A DNA stretch of 64,000 bases from contig OZ240206.1 of assembly GCA_965197405.1 (NCBI GenBank), forward strand, positions 124,001 through 188,000, given 5' to 3'. The notes below the pieces were generated by a model, which saw only the letters and a program-made list of their open reading frames with translations, was not told the DNA's origin and searched no databases. The DNA is from G965197405 sp965197405 (lineage in GTDB: Bacteria > Chloroflexota > Dehalococcoidia > Lucifugimonadales > JAGWBF01). Below, one piece after another: positions 8,630 through 17,257 of this stretch. The position numbers and the translations under genes are program-made. Each line of letters opens with the position of its first letter. Position 1 is the first letter of the stretch.

Positions 8630-8688
8630 AGGGCTGGACGGGCCTGTCTGCTGTGCCCACCCGCCTGCTGCGCCATTGGTAAGAGTTG

Positions 8689-9993
8689 TTAGATTCCCTT
8701 TGCATCCGCAAATAGCTGAAGAACTTTCGCAGACGGGTAGGTTGACAAGGAAGCAACGGCGTTCGCTAGCTCAATCGGCACCAATCCGCCTTCGTACCTG
8801 CTACTGGTCAGCCGCGATAGAGTCGACAACGAGCGGTCGAAGCCGATGAGGTCCGTCTGCTTCGGGTCGGTTTTGAATAGCCCCGTGGGGACATTGAGGA
8901 CCATGCTGTGACGGTCTCCCAGCTTCACAAAGACCTTAGCCCCGTAGTTGGTGTCCCTACCATATGGCGCACCCGAGATGTTTCGATGTTGGATGTTCTC
9001 GCGGATGTAGTTGTGGCTAGGGATGAACATGTGCCCTGCTGGGGCTGCATCGCGAATGAGGGTGAGATGGTCGGCGAATGCACCTGTTTTCTCCTGGCCT
9101 ACCATATAAATGGGCGCGCCTGAGTTCATCGCGTGGTTCAGAAAACGCCTGATCGGGTTCACCAATTTGGAGTACTGCGCTCGTATAGAGAGCGGTCCAT
9201 CCTTGACGAAGAGGGCTCTGTCGAGAATTTTGCGGTTGTTCTCCCAGTAGTAGCGAACACCTGTAAACAACAGGAGCGTTTCATGTACTCCCATGTAATC
9301 ACTCGCTGTGCTGTCGGGAGCGTAGTCCTGCCCCATGTTTTGATGAAATCCAAGCATATCAGTGAGAAGGATCTCATCCCCACAGATTGGGCACGCCCCC
9401 TTGTCAGAGTCATAGGAGAGAGTCGCCTCCTGTGACTCGCAATGTGGGCATTCGAACGGCGGCAGACTTTTGGCTGAGCCATCCCACTTCTCATAGGCTA
9501 GCCATTTCAGCGTCTCAAATACTTCACCTTCAAGAAGCTCATCTTTGGTGGACTCGAAGATAGTGTAGCGAATCGCGTTGTAGACGTTCAAACCGGGGAC
9601 GACGACGTGCCGCATGGGAAACACAGTGGCATGGTAGGCTGCTGCATTCTGCAGGATGTCGCGTAACGCGTAAGGATGTGGGTTGGACTTGTCCAGAGAG
9701 TCGATGGCGGGCTGGTCAAGACGAAAGAGTGCGGTCTTCACGAATGCAACCGCCTTGTAGGGAGGTCGAGGGGACTCGATTACTTGATACGAGCCATCAA
9801 CTGCGAAAACGATTGGCAAGGTGTTAGGCGAAAAAGGCAGTGTCTCCCAGCTAGGCGTGCCACTTGTAGGCGGAGCGTTAGAGTCCTCGAAACAGGCTAT
9901 CATTTTGGCAACAAGCGGGCTCTTGATTACGTCAAGATGCCCGAGCTTCGAGGCCTTTTCGGCAGGAAGTCGGTCACCTCGCATGTATGGCAT
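8689..9993 (-). CDS. nurA: NurA-domain nuclease with inserted zinc ribbon
   Basis: 434 residues from ATG at 9993 (GGAGG seven bases upstream). NurA nucleases resect DNA ends together with a HerA hexamer. The diagnostic acidic motifs are present: AVDGSYQ (Asp66) near the N terminus and FVKDGPLS (Asp265) in the second half, both metal ligands in the family. An insertion at 182-204 carries CPHC and CPIC, a zinc ribbon not found in the archaeal NurA proteins I know. It is the last gene of a methyltransferase-HerA-NurA run, with 38 bases between the final HerA stop and this start. Likely role: effector nuclease of a DNA-processing or defence module (inference). Confidence 0.8.
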   Translation of the reverse strand: MPYMRGDRLPAEKASKLGHLDVIKSPLVAKMIACFEDSNAPPTSGTPSWETLPFSPNTLPIVFAVDGSYQVIESPRPPYKAVAFVKTALFRLDQPAIDSLDKSNPHPYALRDILQNAAAYHATVFPMRHVVVPGLNVYNAIRYTIFESTKDELLEGEVFETLKWLAYEKWDGSAKSLPPFECPHCESQEATLSYDSDKGACPICGDEILLTDMLGFHQNMGQDYAPDSTASDYMGVHETLLLFTGVRYYWENNRKILDRALFVKDGPLSIRAQYSKLVNPIRRFLNHAMNSGAPIYMVGQEKTGAFADHLTLIRDAAPAGHMFIPSHNYIRENIQHRNISGAPYGRDTNYGAKVFVKLGDRHSMVLNVPTGLFKTDPKQTDLIGFDRSLSTLSRLTSSRYEGGLVPIELANAVASLSTYPSAKVLQLFADAKGI

Positions 9994-10031
9994 CACCACT
10001 CCTCCAAGAGAGAGCTAGTATTGGGCACATC

Positions 10032-12020
10032 CTAAGAGGTTGCCGCAGCGGGAAGCACAAACTTTCGAGCCTGTAGAGGGACAACGAACCGATTGGACCG
10101 GGTTAGCATTCTGACGTAGCCAACAGTTCGCGTTTTCATCAAGTCGTCGCCGAGACCCTTGTAGGCCACGTTGACCTTGGCCAAGGCGTTGACATCGTCC
10201 TCGGAGGAAAGGTGGACAACGAAGAAGTTCTCGGTCTGTGCTAGCAGGTCGCGGCTGAGTGTGGATGGTGATTAAGTCGAGTAGACCATCCCAATGTGGT
10301 ACTTCGCTCCCTCCTTTGCCAGCCTCTGATATATCTCTTCAGTGTCTTGCTCCCTGCTCGGGAATAAGACATGGGCCTCCTCGAAGAAAAGTTGAACATA
10401 GTGCTGACCGAGCTTGTTGAGAGTAAACTTGTGAACCTGTGCATAGAAAATCGCCCGTGTCAGCTCGAGCGAAAAGAACTTGGCTAGCTCGGGGTTCGCA
10501 TTGCTGAGGTCCAAGATGGCAGTCTCGCCTTTGTCGAGGAGATTCTTGATGTCCTCGACGAAGTCGCCAGCCTTCGAGTCATGGTAGCCGGTGTAAGGCT
10601 GAATCATGCTGGGCCCAGCACCTACGGTAGGATTCAGGAAGGTCAAGATAGCCAGATCTTCAGCAGCTAAAATCGGGTCGCCACTACCCGATGAACGGAG
10701 TTCAGGGGCGTTCGGATTTGTTCGTTGGAACTCAATCAAGCGCTCAAATTCTGTACGCAGAGTAGCAAGGTTCGACGGTTCTGTGGGGACTGGTCCTCCG
10801 TACATCTTCGACCGCAAGCCTTCTGCGAACCCAGGATTGAATCCCTTCCTCAGCAGGTTCTTCAGCTTCGATTCGTCTGCTTGGAATCCGGCCTTCTCCA
10901 ACACGGCCCAGTACATGAGGACACGGCGTGCGCTACGCACACGTTGGTTGTGGGGGAGCTCATCCAGTCCATCAAGGGACGGGATTTGCGAGGTTCTGAA
11001 GCTGTTCACGTAGATGGACCCAGTTCTACCATCGGAGTTGAGCAACTGGCCGAGGACCGCGTGGGACTTGTCAGGATGCGCATAGAAGTCGAGCCTCAGA
11101 GGCTTTGAATCCGTGGCCTCCTTCTTCGTCAGGGCGTACACCGTGGTTCGGTCCTTGTAGGCGGAGGCAATTGACACAGCGCCATCCTGCGGATTGTCGT
11201 TGGAGTACTCGCCGTCTACGTCGAATATCAGTTGCCCACAGGAGTAGGCGCGACCGTCTGGTGATTTCGTTGTCTCCATGACACTCTGCGCTATCAGTTT
11301 GACAATGTTACTCTTCCCCAAGCGGGTCTTGCCGAATAGGGCGGTACGCCTAGACATGAAATCGTCAGTAGACAACTGTACATTGACATTCGGCAGGGGT
11401 TTTCCAGGCAATGGCAGCCGCGCCTCGGTCAACCGGAGACTGCCAAGTGAGAACCGGTTTTGGTCCGGTACGGTGGCGTTCACTACGAGGTGAAGGAGTT
11501 TGTCGTCTGGGGCATAGACTCGGTACTTGTGAGCACTCACGATGTTGTTCAGGTCCCCTGAGAACTCTACACCCTCGTAATCGTCCAGGGACGGATAAAG
11601 CATCCCCAGGACGGTGGTCTTCAGCGCTCCCCACTGGAGCTCTGCTTGGGTGAAGACGTCGAGCTCGGGCATTGATTTCTTCTGCAACTCGAAGTAGGTT
11701 TGCTGTATATCATTAGATAGGGGCGTGGGGGCAACGTCTAGGACACGGAGTAAGGTGAGGTGGGGTGGCATATCTGAAGGAAGCTCGGAGGGCACCATGA
11801 TTAGAAATGAGTTCCTTGGTATGCCTCCGACAGCAGCCTTAAACGGATCGGAGGTGATAATAGTTACTATATCATATCCGATCTCGAGAACATAACCGAC
11901 AAAACGCAGGTTATCATAGTCTCGAGCATCACTTCTGCGCTGCTCAGTCTTGAGAAAGTCGTCAAGTGCCCTCATCGGGTTCTGTTGCATGACGGCCTCT
12001 TCGAAGTACGTGGTAGTCAT
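10032..12020 (-). pseudogene. herA: HerA-type DNA translocase with an in-frame TAA
   Basis: FtsK/HerA superfamily hexameric ATPase that pumps DNA for NurA. From ATG 12020 (AAGGAGAG just upstream) the open frame runs 582 codons. It has a HAS-barrel-like N-terminal region, Walker A GKTRLGKS (about 230-237), FDVDGEY, and Walker B QLFFEEAHVLFP. A TAA at 10274-10272 then interrupts the conserved stretch GMVYST-stop-SPSTLSRDLL, where family members have Gln; CAA to TAA would explain it. The same frame continues for 79 more codons of typical HerA C-terminus (TENFFVVHLSSEDD) to a TAG at 10032. So this is a recent nonsense mutation, a base-call error, or a recoded stop. The methyltransferase stop is 8 bases upstream. 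Confidence 0.82.
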
Positions 12021-12028
12021 CGCTCTCC

Positions 12029-12838
12029 TTATTCCCCGTGTTTTGAGGTCCATGTTTGACTGGTGATCAGAGCCTCTCCATTTCCAAGTTTATGCACCCG
12101 AACTGGTGATGGAATTTGGTTATAGAGGTCGAGCAGTTCTCTATGGGACGAGTTGGCGGCGGTCCACTGAACACCTCGGTCTGACGCCCTGCCCAGCGCG
12201 GCAGCAAGACGCCTTTGATCTTCGAAGGTGAACCTGCCACCCACGTAGTGCTCATGCAACTGCTCGCGGTGACCGCGACGATATGGTGGGTCAGCGAAGA
12301 CGAGGTCACCATCATTTGCGCCATCAATGATGGCTTCGAAGTCGGAGCACATGAAATTAACGTCCGCGAGACTCTCCGCCACGTCTGATAGATCTTGGGC
12401 GGTGATGACCCATCGGCGCTCTTGGCCACCGTAACCGACATTGAACTCTCCAGCCAAATTATGCCGCCACATGCCCTTGAAACAGGTTCTATTCAAGAAT
12501 AATAGGCGGGCCGCGCGCGTGACAAGGGGTAAGGTCTGAGGATCTAGAGAGCGCGTCTCATAGTAGCCGTTTCGTGTACTGGGGAAGGATTTGTACTCTG
12601 CCCAGACAGCATTGGAGTCCTGTCTCACTCCCAAGTACAGGTCAATCAATTCCCGGTTAATATCGGACAGAGTCGCCACTCTTGGACGCACGAAAAAGAA
12701 CGTTGACCCGCCTCCTACGAACGGCTCTATGTAGTGGCGGAAGGTTCGTCGGTGAAGAAGCAGAGCCTTTGACAACTCTGGCCACATTCGCCTTTTCCCA
12801 CCAGGATAACGAAGGAATCGCAACGTGCTGGCAGACAT
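12029..12838 (-). CDS. D12-class DNA N6-adenine methyltransferase (Dam family)
   Basis: 269 residues from ATG 12838, which has AAGGAGAA upstream; longer readings run into the tRNA gene and are rejected. It methylates adenine in DNA using SAM. Motifs: RYPGGKRR (10-17) and FVGGGS (40-45) for SAM binding, and the catalytic DPPY at 183-186. Its stop codon forms part of the ribosome site of the HerA gene (TAAGGAGAG), so the two are tightly coupled. Within a HerA-NurA operon a methyltransferase would be expected to mark self DNA, as in restriction-like systems (inference). The recognition sequence is unknown; GATC is only one possibility for this family. Confidence 0.88.
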   Translation of the reverse strand: MSASTLRFLRYPGGKRRMWPELSKALLLHRRTFRHYIEPFVGGGSTFFFVRPRVATLSDINRELIDLYLGVRQDSNAVWAEYKSFPSTRNGYYETRSLDPQTLPLVTRAARLLFLNRTCFKGMWRHNLAGEFNVGYGGQERRWVITAQDLSDVAESLADVNFMCSDFEAIIDGANDGDLVFADPPYRRGHREQLHEHYVGGRFTFEDQRRLAAALGRASDRGVQWTAANSSHRELLDLYNQIPSPVRVHKLGNGEALITSQTWTSKHGE

Positions 12839-12899
12839 GAATGTTCTCCTTATATGGACGAAGCCAGTAGCAGAATCAGGATCTTTTGGCTCCCTCAAC

Positions 12900-12920
12900 A
12901 CGAAGGACCCTGATTTCGTG
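12900..12920 (-). terminator. Hairpin just after tRNA-Lys
   Basis: The arms CACGAA and TTCGTG flank a 9-10-base loop immediately downstream of the tRNA 3' end on the minus strand. The stem is short and no T-run follows, so this is only a possible processing or termination structure. Confidence 0.3.
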
Positions 12921-12925
12921 TAGTT

Positions 12926-13002
12926 TGGTGAGTAGTCAGGGATTCGAACCCTGGACACCCGGATTAAAAGTCCGGTGCTCTGACCAACTGAGCTAACGGC
13001 CC
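12926..13002 (-). tRNA. tRNA-Lys (anticodon UUU) with mismatched acceptor stem
   Basis: 77 bases including encoded CCA. D arm GCTC/GAGC, anticodon stem CCGGA/TCCGG around loop CTTTTAA (anticodon TTT), and T arm CAGGG/CCCTG with TTCGAAT are all intact. The acceptor stem is not: the 5' strand GGGCCGT faces 3' ACTACTC, leaving C4-A69 and C5-U68 mismatches and a G-U pair. The expected 3' strand would be ACGGCCC. The altered side is the one facing the methyltransferase-HerA-NurA genes. It may be a damaged or recombined gene; function is uncertain. Confidence 0.85.
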
Positions 13003-13018
13003 GCATCCGGTTAGAAAC

Positions 13019-14320
13019 TCAGTTGACCAGAGGCTCTTTCATGTCCCAGGTGAAGAACCTCTCAATGCCATCGGGTCTCACCACCCCGAGCTCCTCGATA
13101 TAGTAGCGATGACGCTCGTCCCCGTGGTGGTAGATGTGGACTGCCAGGACATTCCCGTTCTCCATTGACCAATCGGCGGGCATCCCCCATTCAAGCTCAT
13201 TGTTGTCCAGCCCGATGCCGTGAAAGTATATCAGGGCGGAGTCGCTGTCCGGCACGCTGTGGCGCTCCAACACCCGGCGGCCACGGCCCTGGAGCTCGCT
13301 GAGCTTCACCCCGGGACGGGCCGCATTCAGGACCTCTTCCATTGCGTCGCCACAGGCCCGCGCAATCCTCCTGGCGAAATCGTCAGGCTCACCGCCTACC
13401 ACCCAGGCCTTCCCGCCGTCCCAGTTGTAGTTGTTATACCGCCCGTGGCAGTCGAACATTATGTGCATCCCGGGTTCCAGGGTAAAGTCTTCCTCCAATC
13501 CGGTCGCAAGCTGGTGTACCGGGACGTCGCTTCCCCTGGGGTTGGCAAGTACCAGGCTCCCACGGTCGAGGACAAACCCGCCCAGGCGGATTGCTTCGGT
13601 GTAATAGCTTATATTCAGGTCATGCCACGACATGCCCGGCGCCCAGGACTTCACCGTGCGCTCTATGGCCGTCTGGTTCAGCAGCGAAGCCTCCCGCAGC
13701 AATGACAGCTCCGCATCGGTCTTGATCATGCGCACGTACTTCATCGCACCGTAGGCATCCGTCACCTGCATATCCGGCAAGTGGGATGCGACCATTGGCG
13801 CAAAGGAGAGGTTATCGAAACCCACGCGGCCCCTGTCCAGGCCAAGGTCTCGCAGCGCACCCACGCAGGCTTGGGCCAGGTCCTCGGCGTACTTGGCCTT
13901 CGCCTCCTGTACCCAGGGGATTTCGAGGGCGTCCCCGGGTATGAAGCGGTCAATGGCCGAGAGCTCCCACGGAATATCCAGGGGGACTATCACGCTCCGG
14001 TAAGGCCGGATGTCCTGCACCCAGGTGGGCTGGCGCAGGAAGAAGCTGATGTCCGAGTCGGGTATGACCACAATGGGATGGTCGGGTTCATGCCTGGAAA
14101 TCACAACGGCGGTGAAGCCGTTGGCTTCCCCGTAGACCGACGTGGCACCGGATGCGTACCCGCTCAGATAGAGGGCGTTGCGCGAGTAGTAGGAGAGAAT
14201 GCCATCCAGGCCGCGCGCCTCCATCGTATCGAAGAGCCTCTCCAGGTTGCAGAGGCGAGATGGCCGCCGTTTGTAGCCGAACTGGGGACCCATATCAGCG
14301 CCGGGTCTATCATCTGCCAT
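13019..14320 (-). CDS. M24-family metallopeptidase (Xaa-Pro aminopeptidase-like)
   Basis: 433 residues from ATG 14320, with GAGGTGG six bases upstream. The N-terminal creatinase-like domain (about 20-170) is followed by the pita-bread catalytic domain. Candidate metal ligands are the aspartates in FDCHG and NWDGG, the histidine in FHGIGLD, and glutamates near the end (YYIEELGVV). Members cleave Xaa-Pro peptides or act on small N-methyl amidines; the sequence alone does not decide. The gene lies upstream of tRNA-Lys on the same strand and about 80 bases downstream of an LLM oxidoreductase gene. Confidence 0.83.
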   Translation of the reverse strand: MADDRPGADMGPQFGYKRRPSRLCNLERLFDTMEARGLDGILSYYSRNALYLSGYASGATSVYGEANGFTAVVISRHEPDHPIVVIPDSDISFFLRQPTWVQDIRPYRSVIVPLDIPWELSAIDRFIPGDALEIPWVQEAKAKYAEDLAQACVGALRDLGLDRGRVGFDNLSFAPMVASHLPDMQVTDAYGAMKYVRMIKTDAELSLLREASLLNQTAIERTVKSWAPGMSWHDLNISYYTEAIRLGGFVLDRGSLVLANPRGSDVPVHQLATGLEEDFTLEPGMHIMFDCHGRYNNYNWDGGKAWVVGGEPDDFARRIARACGDAMEEVLNAARPGVKLSELQGRGRRVLERHSVPDSDSALIYFHGIGLDNNELEWGMPADWSMENGNVLAVHIYHHGDERHRYYIEELGVVRPDGIERFFTWDMKEPLVN

Positions 14321-14400
14321 CGTCGCCACCTCATTAAAATCTTGAGATATTGCTTATGCCGCAGGTCTTGCGCATCCAACGAGGAAAGAGAGTGCGGGCG

Positions 14401-15570
14401 TTACGTGTTCCGCCCGGTATAGGCCTGTTTCGCCCGGTCTATGGCGCGGACCCTCCCGTCCACAAGCATCTCCTTACGCTCGGCGGCCCACCGGTTGGAT
14501 GCGGCTATGCTCGCGACGGTCCCCTGGAACTCCGGCATTACATAGCGGGCCAGCAGCTCATAGCTGTTGAGTATCTTCTCCCGAGGGGCCCAGTCTATGG
14601 TCTGCACCAGGAACCCACCAAACCCGCCGCTCTGCTCATCAAGGCGCTTGATGCCTTCGATGCAGTCATCCGGCGTCCCCACAATCCAGGACCCGGCTTC
14701 CACCATGTGGTCAATTATCTTTTCCAGGGGGCCGTCAAATCCCGCCTTGCGCCCGTTGGTCCCCTCGGAATACTCCCGGAGGTAGCGTCCGGCTCCCAGG
14801 CGCGCTTCGTTCATAGCTGCTTCGCGGCTTTCCGCCAGGTGGACCGGGACGGTTAGACGCCAGTCATCTCGATTCACGGTCTGCCCATGTTCTGCCGCCG
14901 ACTCCTCGGCGATGGACCAGAGGCCCGCGAGGTCCGACGGCCCAGCCGACGGGTCTCTGGGTACTGTGATGGTTAGGACTTCGGCCCCATACTTGCCCGC
15001 AAGGGCCACCCCGGCCGGCGATTGCACCGAGGCCACCGCTACGGGCATATACGGCTTCTGGAAAGGGCGGAGATGTATGAGCGCTTCCTTTAGCTCGAAC
15101 CAGTCGCTCTTGTAGGTTATAGGCTCGGTCTCGGTGAACAGCCGGATAATGACGCCAAGGGACTCGTCCATCATCTCCCGCTGCCTGGTGTGGTCAATGC
15201 CCATCATGTAGGCGTCACCGGGGAGAGCGCCCGGCCCAACGCCCAGCATCACCCTGCCGTGGCTCATGTGGTCCAGCTGCGCCATCCTGTTGGCGACCAT
15301 CAACGGGTGATGGTACGGGAGGCTGGTAACCCCGGTGCCGAGCTTGATGTGCCGCGTCCGGTCCGCGGCGACGGCTATGAAAAGCTCGGGGGAGGAGATA
15401 ATCTCCCACCCGGCGCTGTGGTGCTCGCCGACCCAGGCTTCGTCATAGCCCAGGTAATCGAGCCACTGGACCAACTCCAGGTCGCGGTCCAGGGCCAACG
15501 TGGGGTTCTCGCCAACACGATGGAAAGGACCCAGGAAAATCCCGAATTTCATTCGCTCAGGTAATGCCAT
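14401..15570 (-). CDS. LLM-class flavin-dependent oxidoreductase (bacterial luciferase-like)
   Basis: 389 residues forming one TIM-barrel domain. The family signature is clear: MKFGIFLGPF at the start, the EHHSAGWE segment, LGTGVTSLPYHHP, and GRVMLGVGPGALPGD. These enzymes use reduced F420 or FMN for monooxygenation or dehydrogenation of small organic molecules. The C-terminal part includes the typical GTPDDCIEGIKRL loop. It is distinct from the paired LLM genes at 18.3 and 22.1 kb, sharing only the fold. The substrate is unknown. An AAGGAG lies about 13 bases before the ATG, longer spacing than usual. Confidence 0.88.
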   Translation of the reverse strand: MALPERMKFGIFLGPFHRVGENPTLALDRDLELVQWLDYLGYDEAWVGEHHSAGWEIISSPELFIAVAADRTRHIKLGTGVTSLPYHHPLMVANRMAQLDHMSHGRVMLGVGPGALPGDAYMMGIDHTRQREMMDESLGVIIRLFTETEPITYKSDWFELKEALIHLRPFQKPYMPVAVASVQSPAGVALAGKYGAEVLTITVPRDPSAGPSDLAGLWSIAEESAAEHGQTVNRDDWRLTVPVHLAESREAAMNEARLGAGRYLREYSEGTNGRKAGFDGPLEKIIDHMVEAGSWIVGTPDDCIEGIKRLDEQSGGFGGFLVQTIDWAPREKILNSYELLARYVMPEFQGTVASIAASNRWAAERKEMLVDGRVRAIDRAKQAYTGRNT

Positions 15571-15646
15571 TATCGTCGCGTTACTCCTTACGGTGATAGT
15601 TGCCGGGCATACCGGGCAGCCCGGCGCGCCCCTGGGCCTGCTAGCC

Positions 15647-15979
15647 CTAGGCTACCAGGGCAGCGATAATCCCTACAAGGCCCGCCAGCAGCCCTCCGCC
15701 GATTGCCAGGGTCGCCAGCAGGAGCTTGTCAATCCTGGCGTTCACCTGGTCAATCTTGGCGTTCACCCGGTCAGTCCTCTGGTCAATCCTGTCGTTTACC
15801 TGGTCAGTCCTCTGGTCAACCTTGTCATCCACCTGATCAACCTTGTCATTCACCTGGTCAATTCTGACGTTCACCTGGTCAATCCTGACGTTCACCTGGT
15901 CAATCCTGCCGCTCACCTGCTGAAGCCCGGCGGTCAGGTCAGCGTGGAGTTGGTGGAGCAAGGCCGATTGTTCAGCCAT
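15647..15979 (-). CDS. Tail-anchored coiled-coil protein with heptad repeats
   Basis: 110 residues with a strong GGAGGGG ribosome site. Residues 22-84 are built from units of the type VNxRIDQ, with four-residue RTDQ or RTDR spacers that change the register between 7- and 11-residue periods. This gives a long amphipathic helix with Val/Ile at regular positions. Residues 86-110 are a single hydrophobic membrane segment (LLLATLAIGGGLL...), so the helix is anchored at its C terminus. The DNA shows the matching 21-base direct repeats at about 15720-15915. No enzyme domain is present; a structural or membrane-associated role is a guess. Confidence 0.75.
   Translation of the reverse strand: MAEQSALLHQLHADLTAGLQQVSGRIDQVNVRIDQVNVRIDQVNDKVDQVDDKVDQRTDQVNDRIDQRTDRVNAKIDQVNARIDKLLLATLAIGGGLLAGLVGIIAALVA
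15720..15915. repeat. 21-base tandem repeats encoding the heptad coiled coil
   Basis: Repeats of the form CACCTGGTCAATCCTGACGTT and close variants occur about eight times with 12-base spacers. They translate on the minus strand into VNVRIDQ units. They lie within one open frame, vary mainly at third bases, and have no conserved spacers, so they are coding repeats rather than a CRISPR array. Confidence 0.75.
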
Positions 15980-16074
15980 CCGCCCCTCCAGATTGCCCAG
16001 GTCTCTTTCTCCAGTGTCTGTCGCGATTGCCGTTGCCTCACTATCCGTTTGATAGACTATATTAGCACGGGGCG

Positions 16075-17210
16075 CTAGAGGCCGTACAGGCGGGCGCAGT
16101 TGTCCCAGAGTATCTTGCCCTTCGCGGCGTTGCTCAGGCCCTCAATGGACAGGAACTCGTCGGTGGCGTGAGGATAGGCGGAGTCGGGGTGGGGATAGTC
16201 GGTGGAGAATACTATTCTATCGTCACCCAAGCGGTCCACCACGTCCTCCACCAGTCGCTCATCCGCATCCACCGAGATATAGCACTGGCGCAGGAAGTAG
16301 GTAGAGGGCTTCTCAGAAAGGCGGACGGTCTCCCCGGCCCCAAACTTCGCCCACTGGTCGTCCAGCCGGTACAGCCACCAGGGGAGCCAGCTACAGTTGC
16401 CCTCCAGGAAAGCCACCTTCATACCGGGAAACCTCTCCAGCACGCCGCCCAGAATCATGCTGCTCATGGTCAGCATCAGCTCCAGGGAAAAGACGGAGGC
16501 GTGCAGAAGGGTGCGGTAGCTGGGATGTCCCACAAACCGCGCCCCCACGTAGTCCGTCGAGGCGGCGCCGGACGTGCCGTGGAAGCAGGCGGGGACGCCC
16601 AGGCGCTGTATCTCCTCCCAAAGCACGTCAAACTCGGTGTCATGGACGTGTCGCCCGCCAACGGGCATGGGCAACAGCACTACTCCCACGGCACCCAGCT
16701 CTTTAACTGCGCGCCGGGCCTCGAGGGCGGCAAGGTTGGGGTCGTGCTGGGGTATGATGGCCGTCGCCTTGAGGCGTTCCGGGGCCTCCATGCAGTAGTC
16801 GGCAACCCAGTCGTTGAAGGCGCGGCAGAGGGCCAGGGAGTATTCGGGCTCAAGGGAATCTATGGAGACCAACATACTGGCGCTGGTAGGAACATAACGG
16901 CTACGTCAATGCCCTCGACGTCCATAGCCCGCAGGGAAGAGGAGGCGTCGAACTGCTTGGCCCATCCATCCTTCATGACTGCCTGGGACTGGGCGTCCAG
17001 CCTCTCGTTGGCTTTCAGCACTTCGGGGTTCTCTGTCCAGGGAGGGACCGGCTGGCTGTCAACTATCCATCCGGCGTAGTGTCCCGCCCGGCTGGAGGTG
17101 GCCTGGGGGCGTCGGTCTCTGTACCCCTGGTCCAGGTAGCGCTCGTACAAGTCGGGGGGTTCCATCAAGTGAAGGTCGCTGTCGAGGATGCGGAACCCTG
17201 CTTTCGCCAT
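16075..17210 (-). pseudogene. Amidohydrolase-2 family metal-dependent hydrolase, single-base frameshift
   Basis: Two abutting frames together make one about 378-residue TIM-barrel hydrolase. The N-terminal part (17210 to about 16890) starts MAKAGFRILDSDLHLMEPPD, with a DxH metal motif (SDLH). The rest (from about 16890 to 16075) contains WVADYC, CFHGT, FLEGNCSWLPWW and the STDYPHPD motif, and ends CARLYGL. At 16889-16890 plus-strand GG would have to be GGG (minus CC to CCC) to give the conserved reading VMFPTSASM; as written the first frame ends WSP-stop. Either the gene is inactivated or a base was lost in sequencing a short run. A full-length paralogue is at 35157-36293. Confidence 0.85.
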
Positions 17211-17257
17211 CGCCGTCTCCTGGAACCCCGGGGTGGAGCTTCTTTATGATAACCGGA

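Noticed and set aside
8630..8688. att-like direct repeat of the tRNA 3' end at the far side of the HerA-NurA island
   Set aside because: No convincing copy of the tRNA end was found next to cinA.
12839..13006. N-terminal extension of the methyltransferase frame through the tRNA gene
   Set aside because: The extra residues are the translated tRNA sequence, and the ATG at 12838 has its own ribosome site.
15720..15915. Possible CRISPR array
   Set aside because: The repeats are short, in one open frame, and encode heptads; there are no distinct spacers and no cas genes.
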